Source of the DNA: Orthonyx spaldingii
Lineage: Eukaryota; Chordata; Aves; Passeriformes; Orthonychidae
Reading direction: 5' to 3'
DNA: 64,000 nucleotides
Assembly: GCA_013397795.1 (NCBI GenBank)
Contig: VZTJ01000300.1
Coordinates: forward strand, 1,743,413-1,807,412
Shown here in pieces: positions 1-12,200 of the stretch. A program made the position numbers and the translations under genes. Positions within the stretch are counted from its first letter, which is position 1; every line of letters begins with the position of its first letter. The notes under the pieces were generated by a model. That model worked only from the letters and a program-made list of their open reading frames with translations, was not told the DNA's origin and did not search any database.

Positions 1-2798
1 CCGATGACTTTTACGATGACCCGTGCTTCAACACGTCGGACATGCACTTCTTCGAGGACCTGGACCCCCGGCTGGTGCACGTCGGGGGTCTGCTGAAGCC
101 CGAGGAGCACCCGCACCACCACGGGCACCACCACGGGCACGAGGAGGAGCACGTCCGGGCGCCTAGCGGGCACCACCAGGCTGGCCGCTGCCTGCTGTGG
201 GCCTGCAAGGCGTGCAAGAGGAAGACCACCAACGCCGACCGCCGTAAGGCCGCCACCATGAGGGAGCGCCGGCGGCTCAGCAAGGTCAACGAGGCCTTCG
301 AGACCCTCAAGCGCTGCACCTCCACCAACCCCAACCAGCGCCTGCCCAAGGTGGAGATCCTGCGCAACGCCATCCGCTACATCGAGAGCCTGCAGGCCCT
401 GCTGCGGGAGCAGGAGGACGCTTATTACCCCGTGCTGGAGCACTACAGCGGGGAATCGGATGCCTCCAGCCCCCGTTCCAACTGTTCCGACGGCATGGTG
501 AGTGCCCCAGGGAGGACTCTCTGCCACCAAGGTGCCCTGGACGCTGTCGGTCCAAACCTGAGCAGGGCGAGTCGCTTCTTCCAGTCTTTCCTATAGCAGC
601 TGCCTTCTGTATCTCCCCAGGCAGATAACAAAGTCCTTTCTCGTGTCGTGAGCACCCGCAGCGAAGGGAGGTGGGGTCCCCACATGCCAGGATCTCTGGG
701 AAAGAAGAAGAATCTCTTACACACTTTGTTCCCTGGGATGAGAAGTTAGGCAGGTTTCCCATGTCCTGGAGGAGCCAGGGGAAAGCTGCTGGGGGAGGAC
801 TTCAGGAAGTTGCCTGGGATGGGCACCTGGGGGCATTGCCTATGCTCCCATAGCTCCTGAGGCATCTCTGTTTCCATCTTCTGCTGTATCATTACCTTTG
901 AATCCTCTAAGGACAGCAGAGAGCAAGGACCCCCTAGGACATAGTAGTTACACGGGAATTGGTAAGAGTCTGGGTTTTGTTGTCTGCCATTCATCATGAC
1001 AACAGGAGGAGGGTCTAAGCAACAAGAATTGGTTTTCTTGACCCTTAAGAAAAAGTTTCTCCGTTTCCCTTCTCACTCACTTCATTCCCTCCATAGATAT
1101 TTACAAGCAACAGGAAGGAGAATCCAGGCTTTCAGCCCTGTTTGTACATTATGGACATGGGAGAAGTGGGTGACAAGAGAGGGTGTCTCATCCCCACATC
1201 TTTTGGCTGGGGTTGTAGGTTCAGGCTCTGGTCTGGCTCTGGGTTAGTGGGATGTGGTGACCAGAGTCCAGGACAGCTCTCTGAATGGGCCATGAACAGC
1301 AGTTTCAGACCAGAGATTGCTTTTTGTGCTCTGGTGGGGGTAATTGTTACTGAGTTGAGTATCTGTGATTATGAAATAGTTGACAGATTGGAGAGATTTA
1401 CACAAATGACTCCTTTTAACAGAGGAATTTCACTGTGGATTAAAGTGGAAACAAATATATTAGTCAATGTTCTGGAGCGTTTTCTATACAAAATAGAAAT
1501 GGGAAGAGAAACTGAAGGAAATACAAAGGGACAAAGGTAGACAGAGGCTTCTAAAGAGGAATTCATGTTTAGAAAAATCTTCAAAAACTAAATTAAAAAG
1601 ACATCATTCCCCTTTCAGTCTCCCTGTTGTAAACTAAAGATACATGGAGGGCTGTATCTGATCAGAATGCTGGAAAGCTTCATCTCATCTATAAAGCTGC
1701 AGCATTCGATGCAATAGTGGTAACTTTCCTGTGGAACAGCTGTGCCACATAAAATACTCTGGGGTGGAGCCCCTTCTAGGCAAGTTATGTTCTTCCTCAC
1801 TGAAAGAATCAACAACTTGATGGCATTTCAGCCAGGACTGGAATGATAGCACAGACTAGAGACTGAAATATGAAATTAGATTTGGGTAAGAGCCTGACCT
1901 CACTCCGATTTCTCTCCTCCCCAGATGGAGTACAGCGGGCCTCCTTGCAGCTCTCGTAGAAGGAACAGCTATGACAGCAGCTACTACACAGAGTCCCCAA
2001 ATGGTGAGTACATGCCCTAAGGGCGGTGTGGAACACTGAGACAGAGGCAGGCAGTGCAGCAGCTTTCTTGTGCCTGCTCTGTGTCCAGCTGGGCTGAGAG
2101 AGGAACCTGCCTTTCCAGCCAGCAAGCCATTGCTGCTGCTAGAGGCATTGGATTCTCTCTAGGTGTGTTTGCGAATGCAGGGGTGTGTTGTATTTCCTGT
2201 TTTGCAAATATAACATTTGGATAGAAGTATGTTCTTCTCTGCAACTAATTTTCAGCATTTAACCATATTTTACACAAAGACTCTTCTTACTCTGTCATTG
2301 ATCCAAACTGAAGTAATTTATAACTGCTTTCAAATCTGCTCTTCCCTTTCTATGGACTCAGTGAAGCCTTGGATCCTCCCAGAGCAGCACGCTGTGGTTG
2401 GGTCTCTCTTCCATTCTGAAATTATAGTCTGTTTTCTGATAATCGGTGCCTTTCACCAATATTCACCAATTTCCTCTGAGTCTTCACATGCTCACAAATG
2501 TGTACTACCCACTGGATAATCTGATCACCTTTTTGTCTGTTTTTTAGATCCAAAGCATGGGAAGAGTTCTGTTGTTTCCAGTCTTGATTGCCTCTCAAGC
2601 ATTGTAGAGAGGATTTCCACAGATAATTCCACATGCCCTATACTGCCTCCGGTGGAAACTGTTGCTGAAGGGAGTCCCTGTTCCCCTCCAGAAGGAGTGA
2701 GCCTGAATGATAGTGGAGCCCAAATTCCTTCCCCCACCAACTGCACCCCACTTCCCCAGGATAACAGCAGCAGTAACCCCATCTACCAAGTGCTATAA
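1..2798 (+). CDS. MYOD1: MYOD1, myogenic bHLH transcription factor (5' partial, three exons)
   Basis: Nuclear transcription factor that commits cells to skeletal muscle by binding E-boxes as a heterodimer with E-proteins. Coding segments are 1-497, 1925-2003 and 2548-2798. The frame starts with a full codon at position 3 and the stop is TAA at 2796-2798. The visible protein is 274 residues; by comparison with chicken MyoD as I recall it, about 20 N-terminal residues lie upstream. In visible numbering: a His-rich run at 36-46, the Cys/His-rich segment with GRCLLWACKACKRK at 61-74, the basic region near 71-91 with the myogenic Ala-Thr pair at 84-85 and junction Lys at 94, HLH at about 92-134, the C-terminal helix III motif SSLDCLSSIVERIS at 202-215, and the family ending NPIYQVL. 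Both introns have GTGAGT donors and pyrimidine-AG acceptors. No frameshift or missing key residue. The other myogenic factors (MYF5, MYOG, MYF6) differ clearly in the N- and C-terminal regions. Confidence 0.98.
498..1924 (+). other. MYOD1: MYOD1 intron 1
   Basis: The intron is 1427 bases and lies between codons (phase 0), right after an ATG codon that ends exon 1; exon 2 opens with another ATG codon, giving Met-Met at the junction as in chicken MyoD. The donor is GTGAGT and the acceptor is a run of pyrimidines ending CTCCTCCCCAG. Small open frames inside it show no recognisable protein. I see no repeat or RNA gene in it. Confidence 0.93.
2004..2547 (+). other. MYOD1: MYOD1 intron 2
   Basis: The intron is 544 bases, with donor GTGAGT and acceptor TTGTCTGTTTTTTAG. 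It splits an Asp codon after its first base (G from exon 2, AT from exon 3), and the join restores the conserved ESPNDPKHGK reading. No repeat or other feature is seen inside. Confidence 0.93.
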
Positions 2799-3217
2799 GG
2801 ACCCTCCAGCTGGACTGCACCGAAAACAATTTGCTCCATTTGGCCATGCTCAAGACCTGCCTTCTGAGGTTGAAAAGACTTCTTAAGACTTGTTCCAGTT
2901 TTTAAATATCACTGAAAATTCCTTCAACTATATAACTTTGCAAACCTGTATCACTTCAAAATACACATAGTTATTTATTGCTTGTTAAACTAAAGTTATT
3001 TAATATGTCTAGAGATAAAACTGTATACCATGAAATGGCCAATGTTTAATCTGGGCTGTGGGGAATAGGAAGTTGGCTCATGAATGTGGAGGAAAATAGA
3101 AATCTACAGCAGTAGTGGCATGATAGATCCTTCTTATTACTCCTCTTCTGGCCAAAATAAGGTTGTGGACCATTTTTTATAAAACTTTTGTATAATTGTA
3201 AATAAGAGTTGCTTTCC

Positions 3218-3310
3218 AAAAAAAGAAAAAAAGAGGGGAAAAAAAAGGAAAAAAAGAGCAAAATAAATTTAAAAAAAGAGAAACAAAAGCAAAACTTAAA
3301 AAGGGATAAA
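3218..3310 (+). repeat. A-rich purine tract in the MYOD1 3' UTR
   Basis: This stretch of roughly 90 bases is nearly all A with scattered G, broken by a few T (for example AAATAAATTT near 3261-3270). It contains an extra AATAAA at 3262-3267 that could serve as an alternative poly(A) signal. It could also mis-prime oligo-dT cDNA synthesis. Confidence 0.8.
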
Positions 3311-3403
3311 AATTTAAAAATATTTAATATTGCTTGGTTTGTTGTGTCAAACTTTATATATTTATACGATGTGGTTGCCAAGAATGTTTTCAACAGTATT
3401 CTA

Positions 3404-3409
3404 AATAAA
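3404..3409 (+). terminator. MYOD1: MYOD1 poly(A) signal
   Basis: A canonical AATAAA sits about 600 bases past the stop codon. It is followed by likely cleavage around 3420-3428 and a GT-rich downstream element (TGTGGTGTTATCTTG) near 3430-3444. This is the usual arrangement for 3' end formation and is a better fit than the upstream AATAAA inside the purine tract. Confidence 0.85.
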
Positions 3410-3425
3410 GACCCTTATTTATAAA

Positions 3426-6400
3426 ATCTGTGGTGTTATCTTGACTTTCATTAGGGCTTCTAGAGTTACTAGTGCATTTAGGAGTGGTATTAGATCTCTG
3501 CCTTGGCAGGAAGAAGATACAGGCTCTGATTCAGCAAAGAAAGCAGGAACATGCTTCAGTTGCACTACTTTGCATAAATACGCTGCTGACAAGGGGTCTA
3601 CTTTCTTCATATTCTGTCGTGGTCACTGCTAAACCAAGACCTGAGCATCACAGGTCATTATTAAAGGGATCAGTAAATAAGCATATTTGTCCTCCTGCCC
3701 TCAAAATTTGCAATTACCTTTTAAGACTTGATCTTACAAAGATACGTTGAAACTAAGAATCAGAAAAAATTAGACTCTCCAAATTCCAATATAGCTTGAC
3801 TTAAAAGTCATACAACAGTATCTCACAAGACCAGGTTTACATTTGTCATTCAAGTTCTATTTTTCAAGTGTTGTACCATGTTCATGTATTCTCAGGTATT
3901 AGAAACAAATGGCAAAAGAGTTCTTGTTGTAAAGTTCAAGTTACAGATCACAGTTTTCCTCAAGTTCAAGTTGGAATTTAGGCCAAAGATAGGCAGCTTT
4001 AATTTGGGTTTGAACTTTATGCATCTCTCTGGCAGCACTGCTCCAGGGATTTACTTCTTGTTTAGAGCCTCTCTAAAAATAACCAGTGGGCTCTGTTTCA
4101 TTCAGTATCTATGTGTAACCTTGAACGCTGGCTGTGCAACTGAAAAATGTTAAGCCCTGAGCTGGTTGTCATTGGAAAGTAACTATCAGGGCATTTCTGT
4201 GCATCTGGACAAGAATAACCAGCATCTACAACCTGTTTCTTATCACATCCCTATGATTTATGGATTTTATATAAACATCACAGTAAAATAAAAACAAAAA
4301 ACACACTGAAAACCAATCTAGGTATCGTCATCATCCCTAAATACTTTGATGACATTAATCATTGTATTATCTGTTAGGTGACTATTAAAGAGGGAGTCTG
4401 TGCAGCTCTTACCTCTTAAGCAGGAAGAAGAAAGAGGGAACAGCTAATTCCAGGGAATGTCTCCCACTCCTTTAATCATGTATGGCCTTGAAAATCAATG
4501 TTCTGTGGTGAGGAGAGGAGCAAACTGCTGTGTGTCGAGCAGAGCAATGCAGTTGCTTCTCCTTCTTCCTGGGGCAGTGATGCTCCAAGCTTGCTGATTT
4601 ATCTGAAGCCAGAGGGACAGCGATGGTAGCAGCCATGGGTATTGTTTCCCCATCCATGAACTTGTGGTCATGGTGGGTGATAAATCAGTGTTGAGGTGCA
4701 GGACCATTCTGTGGAGCAGCCCAGGTTCACACAGATCAGAGGGGACTCTCAGGCAGGACTGGCCCCTCAGCATCTTCATCCAAGTCCAACTTTGGAAAGG
4801 TCTCCCATTGATTTCCCTGTGGGCAGAAAACACTCTAGCCCATAAAGATTGATCTTACCCCTTTCATTTTTCCATGGAAAATATAAATCAAACTAATTTG
4901 AGAATGTGCTAATTCATACTACCACAAATCAGGAGGGTCTCTACTAAGGTCAGAAATATGGCCCAGGTTAGTTGGAAGCTTGTATTCCTAACTTAAAAAT
5001 GCTAAGGAGAGACAATTGCCTCACAAATCAGGACCTCACACATCATCAATATCATTTTCATTGCCTTCAGCAAACACTCAATCAGGCCCACAATGCAAAA
5101 GATCCCAAAAAATGCTTTTGTGAAATACTAAAGATCTTATACTCCCCATAACCTGAGGCTGGTAAAAGTATCAATTTTACTGCCATTAAATGGCAACCAA
5201 AAAATATTTTGCCAGCTCAGGAATGACAGAGGCTCTGGACACACTGGCAGCACACAGTCCATGCCTGCCTTGCTTGCACCCCACTTCTGAGGGACACAAT
5301 GGGGTACCTGGCTATAGGGCTGGCACGGCGCAGCAGGCACAGGGCACTTGTGCTCAACAATGTACACGCAGTTCCATGTGAAGTCATGTATATTGCATTT
5401 CACTGATTTATTTTAGCCACCCAAGTTTCCACATACTGATGTTAATGTTACAACAGAGAACAGGCATTTAGCACATCCCAAAATAGATGGATGGATGATG
5501 AAGAAAAAATATTCATGGGTTTCCTATGCAGAGCCCATCTTTCTCCCACTGATGTCAGTAAGAAAAGTTCACTGAAGTAAGGCCAAAGGGTGTCAGCACT
5601 GATAAATACATGTTTAGGTTACAGATATATTTATTTTTTTACTTAGATAAGGAAAATTGTTCCCTGTGCAATTTCTTCCTGTTTATTTCTAAGGTAATAA
5701 ATCTATTTAAACAAATCCCTGTGCATCAAGAGGACAGCATGTTACTGATAGAAGTATATCCCAGTCTATGAGTAAATATTTTTAAGCTAGTAATATTTGG
5801 ATTCAGAGCTTTAGTTTAGTTCTGACAGAACCAAGGAGCATAGGCAAGACTGATCCAACATTTACAAACTTTGGTTCTTAAATTGGTTCCCTGAAGATGA
5901 ATTTAGGCATTTAGGGCTGATCCCACAAGACAAAGTGCATCCCACTTTGGTCTACAGAAACACTCCAACATGGGCTTTGAACACACACTGATAGTCTAAA
6001 CGTTTACATCACACAGATTCCAGTTCAATATGTTTCCTGAGGAACACTACCTCCAAAGGGAAAGTCATCCAGATACAAACTTTTAAAGGACAGTAGCTGT
6101 CTTTGAACATAATGATAAGCGTGCATTTTAGGAATGTTTGATTTGGTTTGGTAACCTAAGAAAGCACTGCATGACAAACCCAGTACTACTGGTTTATCTC
6201 ATTCAAACCATTGCTATGGAAAAAGTGAAGTAGAATAAATTTATACCTCACTTACATATACCAAATGCCCTGATTTTACATTTCATCAGATCATTTGCAA
6301 GTATGATAACAAAGAGGATCTTTTTCCTACTTTCAATATTTCACAATAAAGTGCAATGCAATTGCTAGGTTTTCAAATAACAGTGTTAAACAGCATTTCC

Positions 6401-8639
6401 TGCATTATCATAGCAATACTGCTACAGAAGTATTTCACACACTGAACATTCAATTTTAGGTAAAAGACATATGAACAATTCCTGATATATTTTTTCCCTT
6501 TAAAAAGATTTTATTATCTGTATCCAAATATATTAAAGAAATATTAAATTGGCGGTTGCTTCACATCAGATGCTGCTCTTCTAAAATGACTTGTCATTTT
6601 CAACTCAAGATAAAGACCTTACAAAACTCCCTTGAAAGTGGAAGGAAAAACAGTTTTCATTTTACATCTTATATTCTGCAGAGATATTTCAAAGGTTCAA
6701 CATGTGCGAAGGGCCAAAACTGTTCTTTTCAGAAGAACTACATCCAAAACAGACAAGGAAATGTTTATACCTCATACCTCATGAATTTTAATGAGAATAA
6801 ATTAATACTTCCTTTTTGTTTAGAAATTTCCTTGAAATCAGTAGGAATGTTTCCAGCTTCAGTAGGAATATTTTCAGACTACCGCACATAATACTGTCTG
6901 GGATAGTGTTCACGTAGCAGTGCAAAGCCAGGACAAACTCCCTACTGTGATCCTTTGCTTGTGCTCTGGTCACTGACCCATTTCTGTCACAACGCTTTCA
7001 GATGTGCCGATCCCCCTGAGCACAACCCTCTGAACAAGCTGCCAGGCTTTAGTTCTCACCTGATCTTGAAAGTACAAACCAGAAACTGCCCCCATAATAG
7101 TGCTGAAAGCCTGCAACCGTTCCTAAATGAGTGGCTGACATGGAGCCTGTGGTAGCAGGAGATGGTATGAAGGTCATTTCACATAACTTGCATGTGGCAA
7201 TCTTGGCTTCACAAGCAGTAGGTAAAAAGGTGTTTGTAGAGTCAGAGTGCAAATCTCTGACAGCACGACCTAGAGATCATCTTGGGAGGCACATCCAAGT
7301 ACCTCATTAAGCACTACTTACTATCAGCTCGCCCTCCCTCAGCCTTTCAAATCACTGGTTTTGTAGTAAAACTGTTGAAGAGCCATGACCTCCTCTCCTT
7401 GATGGATGCAGCATGCTCCCTCAACAGGCTTGTTGCACAACTGGGAATGTCATTAAGGGGGGACCTTTCCGTACCTGATACTTCAGGGCTAACAAGGGAG
7501 AGGTTGATCCCTAGCATAATACAGAAGAGCTTTCAGATAGTCCTTTCCCCAGGATCCATCAGGAATTAGGAATGTCTGACATAGAGCCACTTGTGCCAGT
7601 ACAAGGAAATTTCCCTGTGGACCCAGAAATTTACCTTTTGTATACACAGACACTTGTGAATAAAGACTTCAACGCTGTAAATTATTATTGAAAACTGACC
7701 TATCCTGTAATGATGGGGTGATAGAAAACTTCAAGGGTTTCCCAATAACACAGTCAGCATGGCACTGAACTCACATTTTCTTTCTACAACACCAATAACT
7801 TTTATCATCTACAGACATCTTAGCAACATCAAGTGTGCTATCTTATGTTATACTCAATGAATAACCTCACATTTATCAATAGGGAGGCAAATACTGTAAC
7901 TATTTATAAAAAATTTACTGAAAATTCAGACAATAACCCATTTAATCACATGATTGAGTGAGGCAGTTAATCACATGATTGTGGTGTTGTGGGGTTTTTT
8001 TTGGAGTAGGATTCACTCAGAAGTCTGTGTCTCAGCACAGTTACCCAGTGCTGCATATCCATGGCAGTAAAAGGGGGTCTCCCAATCTTCACAGTCCTCC
8101 CTAACCCACCTGAACTGACCTTGAGCCTTTTCTGGTCCAACAGCCACATCTGCTGGGAAAAATGTAAACTGCATGTCTTCCTGAAATCCTTGCTTGGTGA
8201 ATTCCATGTTCGGTTTCATCATCTTTCCCTAATGCAAGGTTTGTTGGTTCAGAAACAACAGAAATATTCACAGTCTTCAGTCAGCACCGTACACTAGGAA
8301 CATCAGGAAAAATATATTGGAAAACCCAAACTGTTCCCTACCAAGAGCCTTCTACAGAAAGAGAGAGAAAAAATTGTAGGAATAGTATGGTTGGTTGGGT
8401 TTTGACTTTTTTATTGCTAGACAAATTTTGGGGCACCACTCTATTTTTCTTCGCTTTAAGTGAAAAATAAAGACAAAAGGAGGGAGAAAATGGAAGGTCT
8501 TTGAAGGCATTGTATGGCTGTGCTGAGAGCAGTGGTCCTGGGGGAGACAGGCTGCTTGCCGGAAGGCAGGTGGGGAAGATGCACAGGAACTGCTGATGGC
8601 AGCAGGACCACAATGGGACTCTCTGGTGACCAACTCCCT
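3426..8639. other. Intergenic DNA, MYOD1 to CR1 copy
   Basis: This is about 5.2 kb of AT-leaning sequence downstream of MYOD1. Open frames are short and unrecognisable. It holds a degenerate fold-back motif at 5541-5580, a paired 15-bp direct repeat at 7942-7981 and a GGGGTTTTTTTT tract near 7990-8002. I see no RNA gene or promoter. Muscle enhancers could lie here but nothing in the sequence alone proves it. Confidence 0.7.
7942..7981. repeat. Direct repeat of TTAATCACATGATTG, two copies
   Basis: Two identical 15-base copies lie at 7942-7956 and 7967-7981, 25 bases apart start to start. Each carries TCACATGA, a symmetric E-box core of the type bound by MITF/TFE factors, inside a near-palindrome AATCACATGATT. 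It may be a small duplication or a paired binding site. Confidence 0.85.
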
Positions 8640-9217
8640 CAGTAGGGCACAAATCTTGGCCACCAGACCAGGGGAGGTGATTTTCCCCTCTACTCTGTTC
8701 TGGGGAGATCGCACCAGGAGCACTGCATCCAGCTCTGGGTCCTCAGCACAGGAGGGATATTGACCTGTTAGAGTAAGTCCAGAGGAGGCCACCAAGATGG
8801 TCAGAGGGATAGAGCACCTCTCCTACGAAGAAAGGCTGAAAGGGTTGGGATTGTTCAGCCTGGAAAAGAGAAGGCTTCAGGGTGGCCTTCCAGTAACTAG
8901 AGGGAAAATACAAGAAAGGTGAAGAGGGACTATTTACAAGAGCATGTAGTGACAGGACAAGGGGGAATGGTTTCAAGCTGAAAGAGAGCAGGTTTAGATT
9001 GGATATTAGAAAGAAATTCTTTACCATGAGAGTGGTGAGGCACAGGAACGGGTTGCCCAGAGAAGCTGTGGATGCCCCATCCCTGGAAGTGTTCAAGGCC
9101 AGGTTGGATGGAGCTCTGAGCAACCTGGTCTAGTGACAGGTGGCCCTTTCCATGGCAGGAGGGTTGGAACGAGATGATCTTTAAGGTCCTTTCCAATCTC
9201 AACCATTCTATGATTCA
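8640..9217 (+). mobile_element. CR1 LINE fragment, 5'-truncated, sense orientation
   Basis: This is a chicken-repeat-1 non-LTR retrotransposon remnant. The + strand follows the end of CR1 ORF2: the segment at 8668-8700 corresponds to the reading EVILPLYSAL, and 9090-9135 to EVFKARLDGALSNLV, with substitutions and frame damage. The 3' end reads AACCATTCTATGATTC, the 8-bp tail unit typical of CR1. A length of about 580 bases fits the usual severe 5' truncation. The left limit is approximate: resemblance is clear from about 8640 and uncertain at 8505-8640. Divergence and broken frames imply an old, inactive copy. Confidence 0.92.
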
Positions 9218-12200
9218 TTTTATACTTTGGCCACACAACATTCCTTTCTTTCACATTGATACCCTACTTCTGAATCCTAAACCAATACCTTTTTGTTCTG
9301 AATTTCTTTACCTACTTTTAAGCCACCTGTGGGTTTTCTGAGGCAGGAGCCTAGACAATCCACATTTGAGAGCTGCTACTTGCTGCAGTTTGAAAGTGTA
9401 CCATTGAACCAACAAGCAGTGTGTAGGCTTTTCTCCTGGCCACCTGAGGGCAGCCTTTCCATGAAAAACAGGACTTTGACTTTTTTTAACGCACACATTC
9501 CTTTTTCTTCCCCCTAAACTCTCACATCTAACTCTTTCTCAGCTCAGGTAGAGAATATCATTTCACACGGTGACAACTAAAATCAATGAGCCGAATTCCT
9601 ACCCTGTGTAAATTCATCAGTCTTGCTGGCAGTTGACACAGTATTGGTACCCTTATCTGTTGGAATTATTACAGCAAGTACAAACTCATGGTTTGAGTTT
9701 GGATGCTCAAAGATGCACTTCTATGGAAAAACCACAGGCCTTTGTGTCTATATGACAAGGCATCCCTATGTGTGGCCAAAAGGGTGGGATGAAGACCATC
9801 ACAGAGCAAAGCATTTATTCAACAGCTTGTAAAGGGAGACCTATTCTTCAACCAGGGCACGCAATGCTCTCATTACAGATCTAATGCCATAGAAATACAA
9901 ATGTATGCAGCGGAGTTCATGTGTCACACATGTTCCTTTGTACGGGACAGGCCACACTTCCATCCCTTTGTTCCCTTTGGAGAGGAAGCATGGTATGTGC
10001 TAGGCACATATGCTCCACTCTCTCAAAGGCTGTCCTCTACAGAACTACACACTTGAAACAGCTTGCAGTTGAAAGCCAGCTGCACAAAATGTAGTCCCAA
10101 ACATGCCTTTCAAAAGCTTCACAAATGCCAATTACATTAAGCGATATGAAAAAAGCAACCAAGTAATGTGCCTAATTAACAAAGCTAGAGATGGAGCCAG
10201 CCACTTGGTTTGAAGTACTTCCAAGAGAGATGTTAAATGTAACGGTCAGGGCAACTCTGGAAGAAATAAATTAACATGCTGGGTTAATATTTCAAGCTCT
10301 GTGGGAGTAAAAAGTGTGTGTGGTGAGGGGAAACAAAGGTAAAAATATCACAGGGTGCTATTTTGTTTGTTTGCTTGCCAAGGACACTTTAGCTTTTGCC
10401 TTTTATTATTCTTCATGGTATGCTCGAAATTATGCAAGAAGACATGAAAGTGTCAACGTTGCATCACTGAATTTCCTAAATTTAAGTTTTACCCACCTGT
10501 TAAATCTCAGCTCAAGGTCAAGAGAAACAACCGTTTAGAGTGAATGGATTATGAGAGAGACACATTCATAAAAAATATCTTAGTAGGGTTTTTTTATCTT
10601 TAGTACTATCTGCAGCCACAGTTTAAAAGATTCCTCACACCACAGGAAAACAGTGGAGTTTTTTCTGGTCCTCATAGCTAAGAACTGACTGACAGCTGCC
10701 TCGTTCCAAATATTAGATACCTGTGGTTGGGGAAGCTCAGGCCATCACAAACTCTCAAGGTCCAGCAAGTAGCGTGGCTTGAATCCATTCCAGTACTCAT
10801 CTGTTGGCAGCTGTTTCCATCTGCTCCTTCTTGAACCGTTCTGCTCAGTCCCTAGGGAAGAGCAGGAAGATTGTCACGCAATGAACTCGCTTGTTGTGAG
10901 CTGGCTGCTCATGTTTTACCCAAATCTGTCATTTCACCTTATCTGCCCTCTGGCCTTTTTTTGCCATAAGAATTCTGAATTCTGCTGTGCATCTAAGGGG
11001 AGGGGGGGGAACCCCAAACCAACTATTCCTCAAATGTGGGTGCCAAAACGTTATTCCTTCTTTTAGGTACAAGTGATTATTATTAACAAGAGATATAGAA
11101 AAGACTGATCAGGTCACTTAGTCCTCACAGCCGTTAGGCACACAGTGACTCCTGCATGTATGTTTTGTAGCTAGAAGTGTCTGACATACCTTCACTTTGT
11201 GATGAGGGAAGGCAGATGCCCTTCAAGCATTCCATGACCATTACCTGGGGCCTTTTTTGTTTGGTTTTGTGGTAAAACACACAATGGAGAAAGAGGGGAA
11301 AAAACCCCAAAAAAAACAAAAAACAAAAATAATGTTCTCTATTTTAGACACCAGTGTTTATGTTTCCAGACTTGCAGCTGAGCCTTTATGAACTTTGGCT
11401 GACTGAGCAAATATCTATGCACATTAAGGTTCCTCTCTTAATTTGTCCCATTGCTATTTATGTACTTGCTAACTTGATATCTACATATTAACATTAATTG
11501 GCCAGAGTAAGCAAAAGATTTTACTTTTTCTTAACCAAGATAATTTGTTTTCTATTTTCATCTTTGAAAGTTTTAATTCGTACTTTGATATATTATTTCT
11601 AGCCTGATTTCCAACTGGACCACATCCCCCCAAATCTCTTGGGCCTTCAAAACTTTCAGGTGTGCCTGAAAATGCAAACTTTTGTTCAGAAACATCTTTT
11701 TTGTTTTCTAATCCCAAAGTACCTGAAAGTACATCCCTAAATATAAGCAGTATTCTGCAGATCCTAGTCAATCTAGCATTGGGAGGGGAGAAATAGTAAG
11801 AAAGACAGGCAATACAACATAATATGGAAACAAGGCTGAAGAAGATTCCAGTAGTACCCCAAATGCAATCATGTGGATTTTCCCCCTAACCAGAATTATA
11901 CATATTTGTGGATATATTGGTCAAAATACCTCCTAAGGGCTGTATAAGCACAAACTCAGAAAAACTGACAGTAATTCCACTGACTTCCCACGTCACCTTT
12001 TCTGCGGTGCACTGTCCTTCGGAGCACAGGTCTCTCTGCTTGGAGCATGCAGTGGTCAAACTGGGCCACACAAGCACAGCACCACTTCAGCACTTCTGCA
12101 TGAAGATCTTTCAATATAATGAAGGGTTCTTAAGGGGTTTGGCATGATAAAGCAAACAAGCAACATCTTTTCCCATATCCTGAATTACTACCACACAAGC

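Larger units (their letters stand above)
2799..3425 (+). other. MYOD1: MYOD1 3' untranslated region
   Basis: This is AT-rich sequence from the TAA stop to the probable cleavage zone. It holds an AU-rich stretch at 2971-2980 (TTATTTATTG), a perfect Pumilio-type element TGTAAATA at 3197-3204, and a long purine tract at about 3218-3310. AU-rich elements in mammalian MyoD mRNA are known to affect its stability; that the sites seen here act the same way is inference. Confidence 0.85.

Noticed and set aside
11..373. Minus-strand frame opposite MYOD1 exon 1
   Set aside because: Shadow of the GC-rich MYOD1 coding strand; no independent signal.
8743..9123. 126-codon minus-strand frame as a protein gene
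   Set aside because: It is the antisense reading of the CR1 element.
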